From positions 1,550,001-1,614,000 of the forward strand of contig NZ_OZ244111.1 of assembly GCF_965215655.1 (NCBI RefSeq): 64,000 bases of DNA. Reading direction: 5' to 3'. Source of the DNA: Nioella sp965215655 (lineage in GTDB: Bacteria; Pseudomonadota; Alphaproteobacteria; Rhodobacterales; Rhodobacteraceae). The translations under genes and the position numbers were made by a program. The first letter of the stretch is position 1, and each line of letters begins with the position of its first letter. The notes below the pieces were generated by a model. That model worked only from the letters and a program-made list of their open reading frames with translations. It ran no database searches and had not been told where the DNA came from. Below are positions 25,472 to 36,000 of this stretch, one piece after another.

Positions 25472-26974
25472 TCAGTCAGGGCGGCCGATGAGGCGGTCGA
25501 TGGGGGCGTAGTCGTCGGTCAGAATCTGGCCGCGCGCCTCGGCAATCTGGGTGATGAAGCGGTCTCCCAAAGCGCCGAAGGTCATGCGGAATGGCATCGG
25601 GGCGCTGAACTCGTCGAAGTCGGAGGGCGCGTTGCCCGCGGCGATGACAAAGACCATGCGGCTGCCGGGCTCCGGCTGCGTGGCCTGGGTCCAGACCTCG
25701 ACACTCGGGAATACCTGTCGCATGGTCTGCACGATGGAGCCGAGCGCCTGCAACCGGTCCTCGTAGTCGATCACGTTCATCAGGAAAGTGCCATTTGTTG
25801 TCAGCCGTGACCGGGCCAGCTCGAAAAATTCCTGTGTGACCAGATGAACGGGCACCACCACATCGGTGAAGGCGTCGCCGATGATCACATCATAAAGCTG
25901 ATCGGGGCGGGTCAACAGGGCGCGGCGTGCGTCTTCGTGAAGGATGGTGACCGTCGTAGGGTCGAACCAGAAATCACGCTCTGCCAAGGCGGTGACGGCG
26001 GGGTCGATCTCGGCCACCACCATCGGGCCGGTGCCGTGTTCGGTGAAGGCGCGAGGGATGGAATAGCTGCCGCCACCGATGAAAAAGCTGGTGAAATCGG
26101 CGCGCGGGGCGCGGCGGCGAGCAAGCTCATCCAGCATCGCGGCATGTTCGGTGAACATCACGGTGGGGACGTCGCGGGCGCTCATCCCGTGGCCCAGATG
26201 GTCGATCACCATCAGGTGAACGGGGCTGTCGAGGTCGGCGGACATATCGACGGTGCGGATGCAGAAATAGTTGCTTTCGAGCGTGCAAGGGGAGGGCGTG
26301 GCCAGCGCGAGGCCCGAGAGGCCAAGGGCAATGAGGGCGGCGATGGACGCGATCTTCAAAGCGGCTGACCGCGCGAGCCAGAAGAGCAGCAGCCCGGAAA
26401 TGACATAGGTCATGGTCACCACGGCAAGCGTAGCGGATGTCCCGAGCCATGAGATGAAGAGAAAGCCCGCCAGCAGCGTGCCCGCAATAGCGCCAATGGC
26501 ACCGGCGGCAAACATCGCCCCAAGCGCACGGCCCTGCTGGTCGGGCGCCGCCCGCGTGACGGATACATGGGCCAGAACCGGTGCAGGAACGCCGGCGAAG
26601 AAGGAGGGCAGGAAGAACACCGCCATGGTGATGGCGGCGATGCCCCAGACCGGATGGCCCACAGCCTCGAGCAGCGGGGTCGCCAGGAGGCGCAGCAGGT
26701 TCACCGCAATGGCCGTGGTCAGCGCCGCCGCAATCAGCGCCCCGCCAGTCCAGGCAAGTGCCTTCTCCACCGGGCGCTCCGCCAGCCGTCCGCCCCACCA
26801 GTGCCCGGCAGAAAACCCCGCCAGAACCACCGCGATGATCGAGGTCCAGGTGTAAAGTGACATCCCCACATGCGGGGCCAGCATCCGGCCTGCCACGATC
26901 TCCACCACAAGCGAGGCCGCCGAGACGGCAGTTTGCAGGGTCAGAAGCAGCCAGAGCGGCATGGCACGGGTCAT
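25472..26974 (-). CDS. Membrane protein with spermidine-synthase-like domain
   Basis: 500 residues from ATG 26974 (MTRAMPLWLLLTLQTAVSAASLVVEI); the frame runs open further upstream across the tRNA and is not coding there. About seven to eight N-terminal transmembrane helices (residues 5-230) are followed by a Rossmann domain (260-500) with FFIGGGSYSIPRAF, MVVAEIDPAVTALAERDF, ILHEDARRAL and DVIIGDAFTDV, as in spermidine synthase. This fusion family is widespread and usually not a true aminopropyltransferase. Convergent with sufS, divergent from tRNA-Arg. Confidence 0.8.
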   Translation of the reverse strand: MTRAMPLWLLLTLQTAVSAASLVVEIVAGRMLAPHVGMSLYTWTSIIAVVLAGFSAGHWWGGRLAERPVEKALAWTGGALIAAALTTAIAVNLLRLLATPLLEAVGHPVWGIAAITMAVFFLPSFFAGVPAPVLAHVSVTRAAPDQQGRALGAMFAAGAIGAIAGTLLAGFLFISWLGTSATLAVVTMTYVISGLLLFWLARSAALKIASIAALIALGLSGLALATPSPCTLESNYFCIRTVDMSADLDSPVHLMVIDHLGHGMSARDVPTVMFTEHAAMLDELARRRAPRADFTSFFIGGGSYSIPRAFTEHGTGPMVVAEIDPAVTALAERDFWFDPTTVTILHEDARRALLTRPDQLYDVIIGDAFTDVVVPVHLVTQEFFELARSRLTTNGTFLMNVIDYEDRLQALGSIVQTMRQVFPSVEVWTQATQPEPGSRMVFVIAAGNAPSDFDEFSAPMPFRMTFGALGDRFITQIAEARGQILTDDYAPIDRLIGRPD

Positions 26975-27093
26975 CGGCAGGATCCTTGAAAGCTTTCGGC
27001 AATTGTCATCAGTGCGCGCCGTGACACAAGGGGGCGGGGCGCAAGATTTGCAATTGCAGCGCCTGTCGGGATGTCCTATACGCGGCGCACGCG

Positions 27094-27170
<77 letters not shown>

Positions 27171-27181
27171 TTCCTCAAGCC

Positions 27182-27240
27182 AACTCATTGGTTACGCTTC
27201 AGCTTTTAGCTGCCGCTAACAGCTGTAGACTATGTTGGAG
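27182..27240 (+). repeat. Integrase-leader repeat, copy at tRNA-Arg
   Basis: Begins 11 nt after the tRNA CCA with AACTCATTGGTTACGCTTCA and runs through GCTTTTAGC to the start of the integrase fragment. The reverse complement of 54933-54989 matches it at most positions, and there too it begins exactly 11 nt after the CCA of a tRNA. Probably contains the arm sites and promoter of this integrase family. Confidence 0.8.
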
Positions 27241-27378
27241 ACAATCTCACCCACGTTCACCTTCGTGAAAGAAGGTGTGTTTTACTTCAGCCGCCGCATC
27301 CCAAAGGAGCTAAGGGGCCATAACACCTCGACTCGCATCGCATACTCGTTGCGGACAAAGTCCCTGATGTGCCCCTAG
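27232..27378 (+). pseudogene. Tyrosine integrase, N-terminal stump
   Basis: Translates as MLETISPTFTFVKEGVFYFS, then RRIPKELRGHNTSTRIAYSL and RTKS before it runs into the IS end (27365) and stops. This is the same start as the intact integrase at 53764-54939 (MSETISPTFTFVKDGIFHFS), about 36 of 44 positions being equal or similar. It reads away from tRNA-Arg, as expected for a tRNA-targeting integrase. The rest of the gene is missing. The insertion of the IS and loss of the far side suggest an IS-mediated deletion. Confidence 0.88.
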
Positions 27379-27382
27379 TTTC

Positions 27383-28356
27383 CTAGACACCTGCCTGTTT
27401 CAGTTTCCGCTGTCTGATTTCGAAGTCAACGGGCGACAGCATGCCGTTGTTCGTGTGTTTGCGCTTCGGGTTGTAGAAGAGCTCGATATGTTCGAACAGG
27501 TCCTGCCTTGCCGCTTCTCTGGTCGGATAGGTGCGACGTCTGGCCCGCTCCCGTTTCAGCAACTGGAATAAGCTTTCGGCGACCGCGTTGTCATGGCAAT
27601 TGCCGCGTCGGCTCATGCTGGGTTCCAGGTTGTGCTGACGGAGAAACGTCTGCCACTCCCGACTGGTGAACTGGGAACCCTGGCCTGAGTGGATCATGAC
27701 CTTACCTGCGGGTTTGCGCCGCCATACAGCCATCAGAAGGGCTTGGAGTGCCAGGTCCGTCGTCATGCGGGATTGTGCGGATCCCATTGACCGGCAGGCG
27801 ATTTGCAAAGCAAATCTGCCGAGAGGGGGCCGACCACACGGCGCGAGAACAGGTCAATGACGACGCACAGGTACAGCCAGCCTTCATGGGTCTTGATGTA
27901 CGTGATGTCGGTCACCCAGATCTGGTCAGGTGCCGCCGCCTTGAACTTTTGTTCCAGCCTGGTCTCGGCAACCACCGCAGGCTTGCCGCCGTAGCGGCCA
28001 GGACGGCGTCTGTAGCCAACCTGCGCCGCGATCCTGGCCAGCGATGCCAGCCGCGCCACCCGGTTCTGCGAGAGGCTCTCGCTCTGATCGCGCAGATCGT
28101 CCGTCAGCTTGCGGTAGCCGTAGACCTTGCCGCTGTCGGCCCAGGCCTGCCGGATCAGCTCCGTCTGACGCGCATCCTCCTGCGCTCGGTGGCTTAACGG
28201 CTCCTTAAGCCATGCAGAGAAGCCGGAGAAATGAACCCGCAGCACCCGGCACATGGCCCGGACGCCGAACTCCTCGCGATGCGCCCGAATGAAGGCGTAC
28301 TTCATTGAGACTCGCGCGCGAAGTACGCCGTTGCGTTCGTCGGGGAAACGCCCCAC
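27383..28356 (-). pseudogene. IS3 transposase OrfB, frameshifted
   Basis: DDE transposase of the IS3 family in two frames. 27763-28356 carries MKYAFIRAHREEFGVRAMCR, GYRKLTDDL and the first catalytic Asp in IWVTDITYI. 27383-27808 carries the second Asp region (MIHSGQGSQFTSREW, where the usual DQG is GQG) and the catalytic Glu in NAVAESLFQLLKRE. Between them a segment at about 27775-27825 with the palindrome GATTTGC-AAA-GCAAATC breaks the frame. The loss of the second Asp is a further sign of inactivity. Confidence 0.85.
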
Positions 28357-28377
28357 CGGGGCCTTTCCTGATCCTTC

Positions 28378-28620
28378 CTACTTTAGAATGTCGCGCTCCT
28401 CGGTCACCCTGGTCAGCTCGCGCTTCAGGCGCCGGTTCCCGGCTTCATGATCCACGCCGGGATTCTTCGGCACAGGATCGCCGAACAGCTTCATCCACTT
28501 GTAAAGGGAATGCGTGCTCACGCCCAAACGCCGAGATACCTCCCGAACCGGATACCCGCGCACCGTGATCTGATGCACCGCATCGCGCTTGAACTCGTCG
28601 CTGTAATTGCTTGTCCCCAT
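28378..28620 (-). pseudogene. IS3 OrfA, cut by a short insertion
   Basis: 80 residues with the helix-turn-helix of IS3 OrfA (YSDEFKRDAVHQITVRGYPV, SRRLGVSTHSLYKWMK) and the leucine-zipper-like RLKRELTRVTEERDILK. In the uninterrupted relative the sequence would continue into NATAYFARES; that text is present, but only after a 43-bp insert (about 28323-28367) with a TAG stop at its edge. The insert separates OrfA from the normal frameshift region. Confidence 0.75.
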
Positions 28621-28679
28621 GTCGGCCTCCTTGCCTCAAAATTAGGGGGCAAAGCGTCTACAAATATAGGGGCACCTCA

Positions 28680-29220
28680 GGCCTTGCCATCCTGATCGCA
28701 ACCCTGCATGGCCGCCTGAGCTGGCCACTCTTCGCACGATCATCGTCGACACCGCCTATACCTCGGTCTCGCTCTACACGGTGCTTTCGGGGCGCTGATG
28801 CTGTCGAAACTCCTGACTCTGTCGGGCCTTGCCGCAGGTGTCCTGGGCCTCGTGCAATCGACAGGGCTGGAAGGCACCATGCTGATCCTCGCCATCATGC
28901 TGGTCTTCCTCGTGCTTGGCTGCGTGATGGATTCAATGGCAATCATCCTGATCTTCGTGCCCCTTTTCGCACCCATCGTCGTCGCACAGGGATTCGCTCT
29001 GATTTGGTTCGGTATCATTTTCATCGTCGTGACCGAGATCGCGCTGATCACGCCATCGGTCGGCATGAACGTCTTTGTCCTGAAGGTGGTGCTGCCGGAG
29101 GTGCCCGTGGTGCGGATCTTCAAGGGGCTCGTACCCTTTATCGCAGCGGATGTCCTGCGGCTGGCTGCTCTGATCGCCTTCCCCGCGATCACGCTTTGGC
29201 TGGGCAGTACGATCGGTTGA
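28680..29220 (+). pseudogene. TRAP transporter large permease (DctM), C-terminal remnant
   Basis: The last third of a DctM-type permease begins at the IS boundary. Three reading frames in turn encode GLAILIATLHGRLSW, LRTIIVDTAYTSVSLYTVL and, from 28798, MLSKLLTLSGLAAGVLGLVQ through to the normal end with VTEIALITPSVGMNVFVLK. So the 5' two thirds are gone and at least two frameshifts exist (near 28725 and 28793). No DctP or DctQ gene is nearby. Non-functional. Confidence 0.85.
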
Positions 29221-29447
29221 ATAGTAAAAAGTCTCTGCATCTGGTTGATCCCGTCGAGCAGCAATCGTTCCTGCTCGACGGGACATGCTTGGGCTGATGC
29301 CGTGACTTGCCGAGCAAAGCCCCTGCCTTTTCGGTGGACTGCCTGTAGATGTCGAGGCCCGTGGCCACCGCAAGGCGCATGACGATGCAGCGCGCATTGC
29401 TCCGGCCCCCTGCGCCCCGACCGGCGGCGATCAAAACTGCGCAGGTG

Positions 29448-29759
29448 CTATTCCTCGAACCCGAACCGCTCCAGCAATTCTTCGCGCGTGAAGAGCTCGG
29501 GCTGTTCCCAGGGTGGTCGCCGTCTGACGAGTTGATAACGCCCGTCTGGCATCCGCTCATACCAGGCGATCCCGATGGTCCCAAGTTCCTGCAAATGCGC
29601 CAGATAGGCATCCAGCGTCGTGAAGTCTCGACCCTCCGCATGGGGCAGCGCATCGCCATCACCTGTCCCGTTGCCAAATGAGCTGTCCGCGACCATCGTC
29701 AGTCCTCCTGCCACCAGAAGCCCGGCCAGATTTACAGTGTGGCCAAGCTTGAATTTCAT
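29448..29759 (-). CDS. Small exported protein of unknown function
   Basis: 103 residues with an N-terminal hydrophobic segment (MKFKLGHTVNLAGLLVAGGLTMVADSS) that may be a signal peptide or anchor, then a soluble part with DAYLAHLQELGTIGIAWYERMPDGRYQLVRRRP and an acidic end. Not recognised. Divergent from the metalloprotease gene. The 227 bp between the TRAP remnant and this gene show nothing else. Confidence 0.5.
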   Translation of the reverse strand: MKFKLGHTVNLAGLLVAGGLTMVADSSFGNGTGDGDALPHAEGRDFTTLDAYLAHLQELGTIGIAWYERMPDGRYQLVRRRPPWEQPELFTREELLERFGFEE

Positions 29760-29994
29760 CCTAAGTCTCCGTTAAGTATTACTGGAGGTTGCGTTCTTTC
29801 GGGGGAGATGCCTGGCAGCCACCGCGTTGTGCCCGGTCTTGCTGCTTTCTTCGACACGCTTTCGGCAGAACGTACCAGTCCCCGAAGATTATTCAAAGCG
29901 GCCTTTGGCTGTGCAAAAGATCATGTCCCGTTGGGGGGCCAACGCCTCCTGCCCATTGATGCAACAGCCGGGACGCAACATGGAGAGACCAGAT

Positions 29995-32619
29995 ATGTGT
30001 TTGACCTGTGCCATATTCAATCCTTTCAAAACCGATGGCGACTGGCTGCATGACACTGGCGGCGAAAACGCGCTGACCATCTCCGAAACCTCCGATGCAG
30101 CGGGAAACTCCAGCACTGTGTACGGCATGTCTTCAGGCGATTCCTTCGTTGGCACGCTTGGCTTTGACAACGATTGGGACTGGGTCGAAGTGAACCTCAC
30201 GGCGGGCGTGACCTATACATTCACGATGACCGCTGGCTCGATGACGGATCCGTATCTCTATCTCTATGACGGGTCTTCAAACCCGGTTCGAAGCAATGAC
30301 GATATGGGGACCGGCAACCTGAACTCCCAGATCGTCTACACCGCAACGACGAGCGGCACCTACTACATCGCCGCTGACAGCTACTACAACAGCCCCGGCT
30401 ATACCGGCAGCACGGTCGACACCGGCACTTACACCCTGACCATGAGTGGCGGAGGCACCAACCCGCCGCCGCCCTCTGGCAACGACCTGCTGGACTCGAT
30501 CACCTGGGGCTACACGGCCCCCTCCACCATCAACGTCTACTTCGTGCCCGGCGGCGTCAGCTTCGATGACCCATTTGACACACCACAGACCACCTCGTCC
30601 TGGAGCACATACGAACAGCAGCAGGCGATGCTGGCGTTCGAGACCTTCGAGAACGTGGCCAACGTGACTTTCAACGTGGTCACGAACCCCAACCAGGCCG
30701 ATTTCTTCATGGTCGAATCCACCGACCCGGACTCCTCTCTCGGCTATTGGGGCGTCGGCGGCACCTCGGTGACGATCAACGGCACCTCCTACAACAACCT
30801 CGACGGCCACGGCGTGTTCTACAATGGCGGTCAGGGCTGGACGACGCTCGGCCAGGCACAGGGTGGCTACGGGTTCATCACCATGATCCACGAGATCGGA
30901 CATGGCATGGGTCTGTCGCACCCCCATGACACCGGCGGCACGTCTTCCATCATGGACGGCGTCACCGGGCCTTTTGGCAGCCTGGGCAATTTTGACCTCA
31001 ACCAGGGCATCTACACGACGATGTCCTATAACGATGGCTGGCAAACCGCCCCGCACGGTGCCAGCCCGTCGGACAATTACGGCTGGCAAGGCACGCCGAT
31101 GGCCATGGATATCGCGGTTCTGCAGCAGCTCTACGGGGCCAACACCACCTTTAACAATGGCAACGACACCTACGAATTGTTCACGGTCAATCAGACGGCC
31201 TTTTCCCACGCCTACTACTCGACGATCTGGGATACCGGCGGCATTGACACGATCGTCAATCCCGGCCTGCTGTCCTCCATCATCGACCTGCGCGAGGCCC
31301 CGCTGACCTATTCGGCGAATGGCGGAGGCTATGTCTCCTATGTCACCGGGGTACATGGCGGCTTCACCATTGCGGCCGGGGCCGTCATCGAGAATGCGAC
31401 CGGTGGCCGGGGGAATGACACGATCATCGGCAATGACGTGGCCAACGTGCTCGATGGCAATCTCGGCAATGACACGCTGACCGGAGGCGCCGCGGTCGAT
31501 ACGTTCATCTATTCCGGTGGGCAGGACGTCATCACGGACTTCAACGGGGACATTATTCGGATCAACCTGACCTCTTGGTTTGGCGATGTCAGCTCGCTGC
31601 TGGCCTCGGCAGTCGTGCAAAGCGGCAACCTCGTGCTCGACTTCGGCGGTGGCTACACGTTGACACTCAACGGTGTGACCAGCACCGCGGGCCTCGCAGG
31701 GCGCATCCGTGTTGGCGACAGCGCCCCCGAAAGCGACCTCACGGGCGACGGCACCTCCGACATTCTCTGGCGCAACGGCACGACGGGCCAGTACGGCATG
31801 TTCGACATGGCTGGCGGCACGCCCACCTGGAGCGTTCTGGGCGGCGAGAGCACCGCCTGGCAGATCGGCGGGCTCGGGGATTTCGACGGGGATGGAACCG
31901 ACGATATCCTCTGGCGCAACGATACCTCCGGCGGCATCGGCTTTTCCGCCATGGGCACCGGCAGCCCGGTCTGGAACGCGCTCGGCACGGCCAGCGCGGC
32001 CTGGCAGATCATGGGCGTCGGCGACTTCAACGGCGACGGCACCGACGATATTCTCTGGCAGAACAGCAGCAATGGCGGCGTGGGCATGTTCGCCATGTCG
32101 GGCGGGTCCGCGACCTGGCAGACGATCGGCGGCTCCTCGGCGCCGTGGGAGATCGTGGCCACGGGTGACATCACCGGCGACGGGATCGACGACATCATTT
32201 GGCGCAATTCCACGACCGGCCAGGTGGGCCAGTTCGAGATGTCCTCGGCGGGCACCCCGACCTGGAGCGTCGTGGCCAATGTCTCCAACGACTGGCGGCT
32301 GGTGGGGACCGGGGATCTCGATGGCGACGGGACGGATGATTTGCTGTGGCGGCATGAGGCCAGCGGCGCTGTGGGTTACTATGCCATGGGTTCCGGTTCG
32401 CCGGTCTGGCAGGGCCTCGGGCAAGCCAGCTTCGATTGGGACATCGTGGGTGCGGGCGACTACAATGGCGATGGCACCGACGACATCCTGTGGCGGAACG
32501 TCAATACCGGAACGGTCGGCATGTACGACATGGATGGCGGCCCCACCTGGCAAACCATCGGCCAGGCAGGCCTCGTCTGGGACGTCGAGGGGCAGTTCGT
32601 GGATGAGTTCGTGTTCTGA
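29995..32619 (+). CDS. Secreted M10 (serralysin-like) metalloprotease with RTX and FG-GAP-like cassette
   Basis: 874 residues from ATG 29995 (MCLTCAIFNPF; SD GGAGAG 7 bp upstream). Order: a PPC-type domain (SFVGTLGFDNDWDWVEV..., about 40-130); a Gly/Pro linker; the protease domain with the zinc site HEIGHGMGLSHPH at about 299 and a Met-turn TTMSYNDGW; a short RTX/M10 C-terminal region (GGRGNDTIIGND, LGNDTLTGG, DVITDFNGD); and a 290-residue cassette of about 46-residue repeats (GDFDGDGTDDILWRN). No classical signal peptide; export by type I secretion is expected for this family, but no ABC exporter lies in the window. Probably acts on extracellular protein. Confidence 0.88.
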   Translation: MCLTCAIFNPFKTDGDWLHDTGGENALTISETSDAAGNSSTVYGMSSGDSFVGTLGFDNDWDWVEVNLTAGVTYTFTMTAGSMTDPYLYLYDGSSNPVRSNDDMGTGNLNSQIVYTATTSGTYYIAADSYYNSPGYTGSTVDTGTYTLTMSGGGTNPPPPSGNDLLDSITWGYTAPSTINVYFVPGGVSFDDPFDTPQTTSSWSTYEQQQAMLAFETFENVANVTFNVVTNPNQADFFMVESTDPDSSLGYWGVGGTSVTINGTSYNNLDGHGVFYNGGQGWTTLGQAQGGYGFITMIHEIGHGMGLSHPHDTGGTSSIMDGVTGPFGSLGNFDLNQGIYTTMSYNDGWQTAPHGASPSDNYGWQGTPMAMDIAVLQQLYGANTTFNNGNDTYELFTVNQTAFSHAYYSTIWDTGGIDTIVNPGLLSSIIDLREAPLTYSANGGGYVSYVTGVHGGFTIAAGAVIENATGGRGNDTIIGNDVANVLDGNLGNDTLTGGAAVDTFIYSGGQDVITDFNGDIIRINLTSWFGDVSSLLASAVVQSGNLVLDFGGGYTLTLNGVTSTAGLAGRIRVGDSAPESDLTGDGTSDILWRNGTTGQYGMFDMAGGTPTWSVLGGESTAWQIGGLGDFDGDGTDDILWRNDTSGGIGFSAMGTGSPVWNALGTASAAWQIMGVGDFNGDGTDDILWQNSSNGGVGMFAMSGGSATWQTIGGSSAPWEIVATGDITGDGIDDIIWRNSTTGQVGQFEMSSAGTPTWSVVANVSNDWRLVGTGDLDGDGTDDLLWRHEASGAVGYYAMGSGSPVWQGLGQASFDWDIVGAGDYNGDGTDDILWRNVNTGTVGMYDMDGGPTWQTIGQAGLVWDVEGQFVDEFVF
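31735..32619 (+). repeat. RTX-protein C-terminal cassette, copy 1
   Basis: About 885 bp, close to identical with 35633-36517, 37042-37926 (inverted) and 40600-41487 (inverted). It encodes six to seven tandem FG-GAP/VCBS-like units and ends at the stop codon with QFVDEFVF. Similarity ends at the stop codon. Confidence 0.9.
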
Positions 32620-33097
32620 GGCATGCTTGACGAGGGGGCAATTGCTTGCCTCCTTCCGCTGCCTTCGAAGGCGTTTCTGGCGCCTTGCCGGGTAAGGACA
32701 CCGACCTGCCCAATTTCGGAACGGTCGGTTCAAGCCTCCCACAAAACAGTACCAATCCAACCATTGCCCCTACAGACCAACGCACCAAACAATGAGGCCG
32801 GTCCAGCTTCATCGCTTGATGCGTCGTGCAGCGGTCTCGGTGGGTCTCGCCCGTCGCGCGGACGCGCGTGATCCGCCACCGAAAAGGTTTTCTTTGCAAA
32901 GCAACCGGAAAAACCTATACCTTGCGGATAGGGTTTTGGTCATCTTTCCCGATCCATCGCACAGTGTGCGATCGGCTGATTTGTCCGGAATTTTGGAATT
33001 CTTTGAAGGCGCGGATTTGATCTGGCGTCATTTGACAATGCTGCCTGCGGTTTTTCTTCGGTTGAGAGTGTGAAGGCGGTTTACAGGGGATGAAGAG
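32620..33097. other. Intergenic region, no gene seen
   Basis: 478 bp between two secreted-protein genes. No ORF with family features. Contains a weak stem after the first stop (AAGGCG...CGCCTT, about 32668) and a perfect palindrome at 32956. More AT-rich than the core genome. Confidence 0.5.
32956..32972. promoter_or_regulatory. Palindrome upstream of the helical-domain RTX gene
   Basis: ATCGCAC-AGT-GTGCGAT, perfect 7-bp arms with a 3-bp centre, 126 bp before the ATG at 33098. Could be a dimeric repressor site. Binding protein unknown. Confidence 0.3.
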
Positions 33098-36000
33098 ATG
33101 CCAACGCCAAGCACTGTATCACCGTACTCAGCCTTCAAGGCCGGTATGGAAGCATATTCACTTTTTAACGACCTCTTTGGCGCAGACCCGATGGTCGAGA
33201 TCAACGCCAAGCTGGATGAGCTTCTGGCATTGACTCAAACCCTAGTGGCAAATGTTGAACTCAACCGACAGACCATCATCCAAACATACATATCCGGTAT
33301 CCATTCGGACATGCAGCAGACACTGATTTACTGGCAGCAATATGCCGGGAACGGAGACCCCGTCCTCCGTCAGAACGCCATCGACAGCTCTATTGAAGCA
33401 TTGGCGGACATCACATCTTATGCCACCTTTGCTCCGGTCGAACGGGTTGCACTCGCACCGATGATGGTCGCAGCGACAGCTCTTCGTCTGCAAATCATGG
33501 AAACCTTGCAGGACAGCGCCTATTCCGCAGAGCTGAGAGGTGAAGTTACCGGCGCGATCGCTAACCTTCAATCGATGCTGGTCCCGCTCCGCGACGAGCT
33601 TGAACAGAACATCGTCGTCAGAATTTCAAACGTCGAGTTGGCATTTTCCGAGCCCTTGATTTTTGGCGAAGCTTGGTATGTGACGCTGCAGTTCTTGACC
33701 GACAGCACGGAACCTAATCAGCTCGCGAGCACCACACAGATTAGGTACTTACATGATCCTTGGCAACATTTAGCCAATTCATCAGGCCTTATTGGAGATG
33801 CAGGTTATATTCCGAGTCTCGCCTACGCTACCCCTGAAGTCGGTGATATTATCAATACTCCCGACTTCCTGGCATGGATTGAGAGGCATGGCTGGGCCGC
33901 GCAGGCCGCACTGGGGATCGACCCCGTGGTCGACGTTGATTATGACCGCGCTGGTGGCAACCAGCTTGAGGAGCTGATCTCCACTATGCAGGGGCTGATC
34001 ACGGGTCAATGGTTTGAGGGCTCCAACAACGTCAACGATTTTCTGGAACGCGACTTTGACGACCCCGACCAGGACCTGCCGGACGTGTTTGATGGCTACA
34101 GCGGCAACGACAGTCTAAGCGGTGCAGATGGCGACAACGTTCTGCGCGGCGGGGACGGCAACGACCTTCTGCTGGGCGGGGGCGGCAACGACACCCTGCG
34201 CGGCGGCAATGACGACGACAGGCTGCATGGCGGCACCGGCAATGACGACATAGATGGTGGTGACGGGACAGACATCGTCATTTATGCCACTTCTGACACT
34301 GCTGTGTGGGTCGATCTGCGCGACGAGGATGGGCAGAACACGGGCCAGGGTCGAGACACGATCTCCAATGTGGAGAACGTCGAAGGCAGCTTCTACAACG
34401 ACACGCTGATTGGCAATGATTTCGATAATCTGCTTATCGGCCGGGATGGCGGCGATCAGATTTTCGGGGAAAACGGCGACGACACTCTGGAAGGGGGTGA
34501 AGGCGACGATACCCTGGTTGGCGGCGGCGACACCGACACGGCGGTCTATTCCAGTTTTGCCCTGTCCGCCACGGTCGATCTGGCCATCAGCGGTTCGCAG
34601 AACACCGGCGATTTCGGCAATGACCAGCTGTTCAGCATCGAAAACCTGATCTCGGGGAATGGTGCGGATCAGCTGCGGGGAGACGGCAACAACAATCGTC
34701 TGGACTCCGGTGCGGGCAATGACACGCTTTCAGGACGGGGCGGCAATGACACGCTGAATGGCGGGTCGGGCATAGATACGTTCATATATACCGGCGGTGC
34801 CGATGTGATCGAGGATTTCAACGGCGATCTGCTCGACATGTCCACCATGTGGTTCTGGGGTCAGGCGCAACTGCTTGCGATTGCTCAGGTCCAGAACGGC
34901 AACCTCTTCTTCAATTTCGGTGGCGGCGACACGCTGACGCTGATCGGCATCACCGATGCGTCGGTTCTTCAAGGGCGGCTGGTGGGGATCAATACCTCTC
35001 CCACGGCAGTCGCCGACACCGCAACGACCGACGAAGACAACGCGGTTCTGATCGACGTGCTGGCCAATGACACCGACCCGGACACGACCGACACCCTGAC
35101 CGTCGGATCGGCCAGCATCCAATCCGGGCTCGGCACGGTCAGCATCGCGGCGGATGACAGGTCCATCACCTATGATCCGGGCACGGCCTATCAATACCTC
35201 GCCACCGGCCAGTCCGCGACCGTTGAGGTGCTCTACGAGGTGACGGATGGCAACGGCGGCACCTCGTCGGCGGTCGCAACGGTGACCGTGACGGGCGCCA
35301 ATGACCAGCCCACGGCAGTCGCCGACACCGCCACCACCGACGAAGACAACGCGGTTCTGATAGACGTGCTGGCCAATGACACCGACCCGGACACGACCGA
35401 CACCCTGACCGTCGGATCGGCGAGTATCCAATCGGGGCTCGGCACGGTCAGCATCGCGGCGGATGGTAGTTCGATCACCTATGATCCGGGCACGGCCTAT
35501 CAGCACCTCGCCACCGGCCAGTCCGCGACCGTTGAGGTGCTCTACGAAGTGACGGATGGCAACGGCGGCACGTCATCGGCGGTCGCAACGGTGACCGTGA
35601 ATGGGGTCAGTTCCACCACCGACGTGGACAGCGACCTGACCGGCGATGGCACCTCCGATATCCTCTGGCGCAACGGCACGACGGGCCAGTACGGCATGTT
35701 CGACATGGCGGGCGGCACGCCGACCTGGAGCGTTCTGGGGGGCGAGAGCACCGCCTGGCAGATCGGCGGGCTCGGGGATTTCGATGGGGACGGCACCGAC
35801 GATATCCTCTGGCGCAACGATACCTCCGGCGGCATCGGCTTTTCCGCCATGGGCACCGGCAGCCCGGTCTGGAACGCGCTCGGCACGGCCAGCGCGGCCT
35901 GGCAGATCATGGGCGTGGGCGATTTCAACGGCGATGGCACCGACGATATTCTCTGGCAGAACAGCAACAATGGCGGCGTCGGCATGTTCGCCATGTCGGG

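Larger units (their letters stand above)
27365..28679 (-). mobile_element. IS3-family insertion sequence (defective)
   Basis: About 1.3 kb. The ends are imperfect inverted repeats: TGATGTGCCCCTAGTTTCCT on the left and TGAGGTGCCCCTATATTTGT on the reverse complement of the right, followed by AGAC in both. It encodes OrfA and OrfB on the minus strand, both broken. No clear target-site duplication is present, and different truncated genes lie on each side (integrase on the left, TRAP permease on the right), which suggests an adjacent deletion after insertion. Confidence 0.85.

Noticed and set aside
30277..32760. 827-codon minus-strand open frame
   Set aside because: Antisense shadow of the metalloprotease gene, whose zinc site, PPC domain and RTX repeats are unambiguous on the plus strand.
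34090..34790. Tandem repeats looking like a possible CRISPR or satellite
   Set aside because: They are in-frame nonapeptide RTX codons (GGNGND) with no unique spacers.
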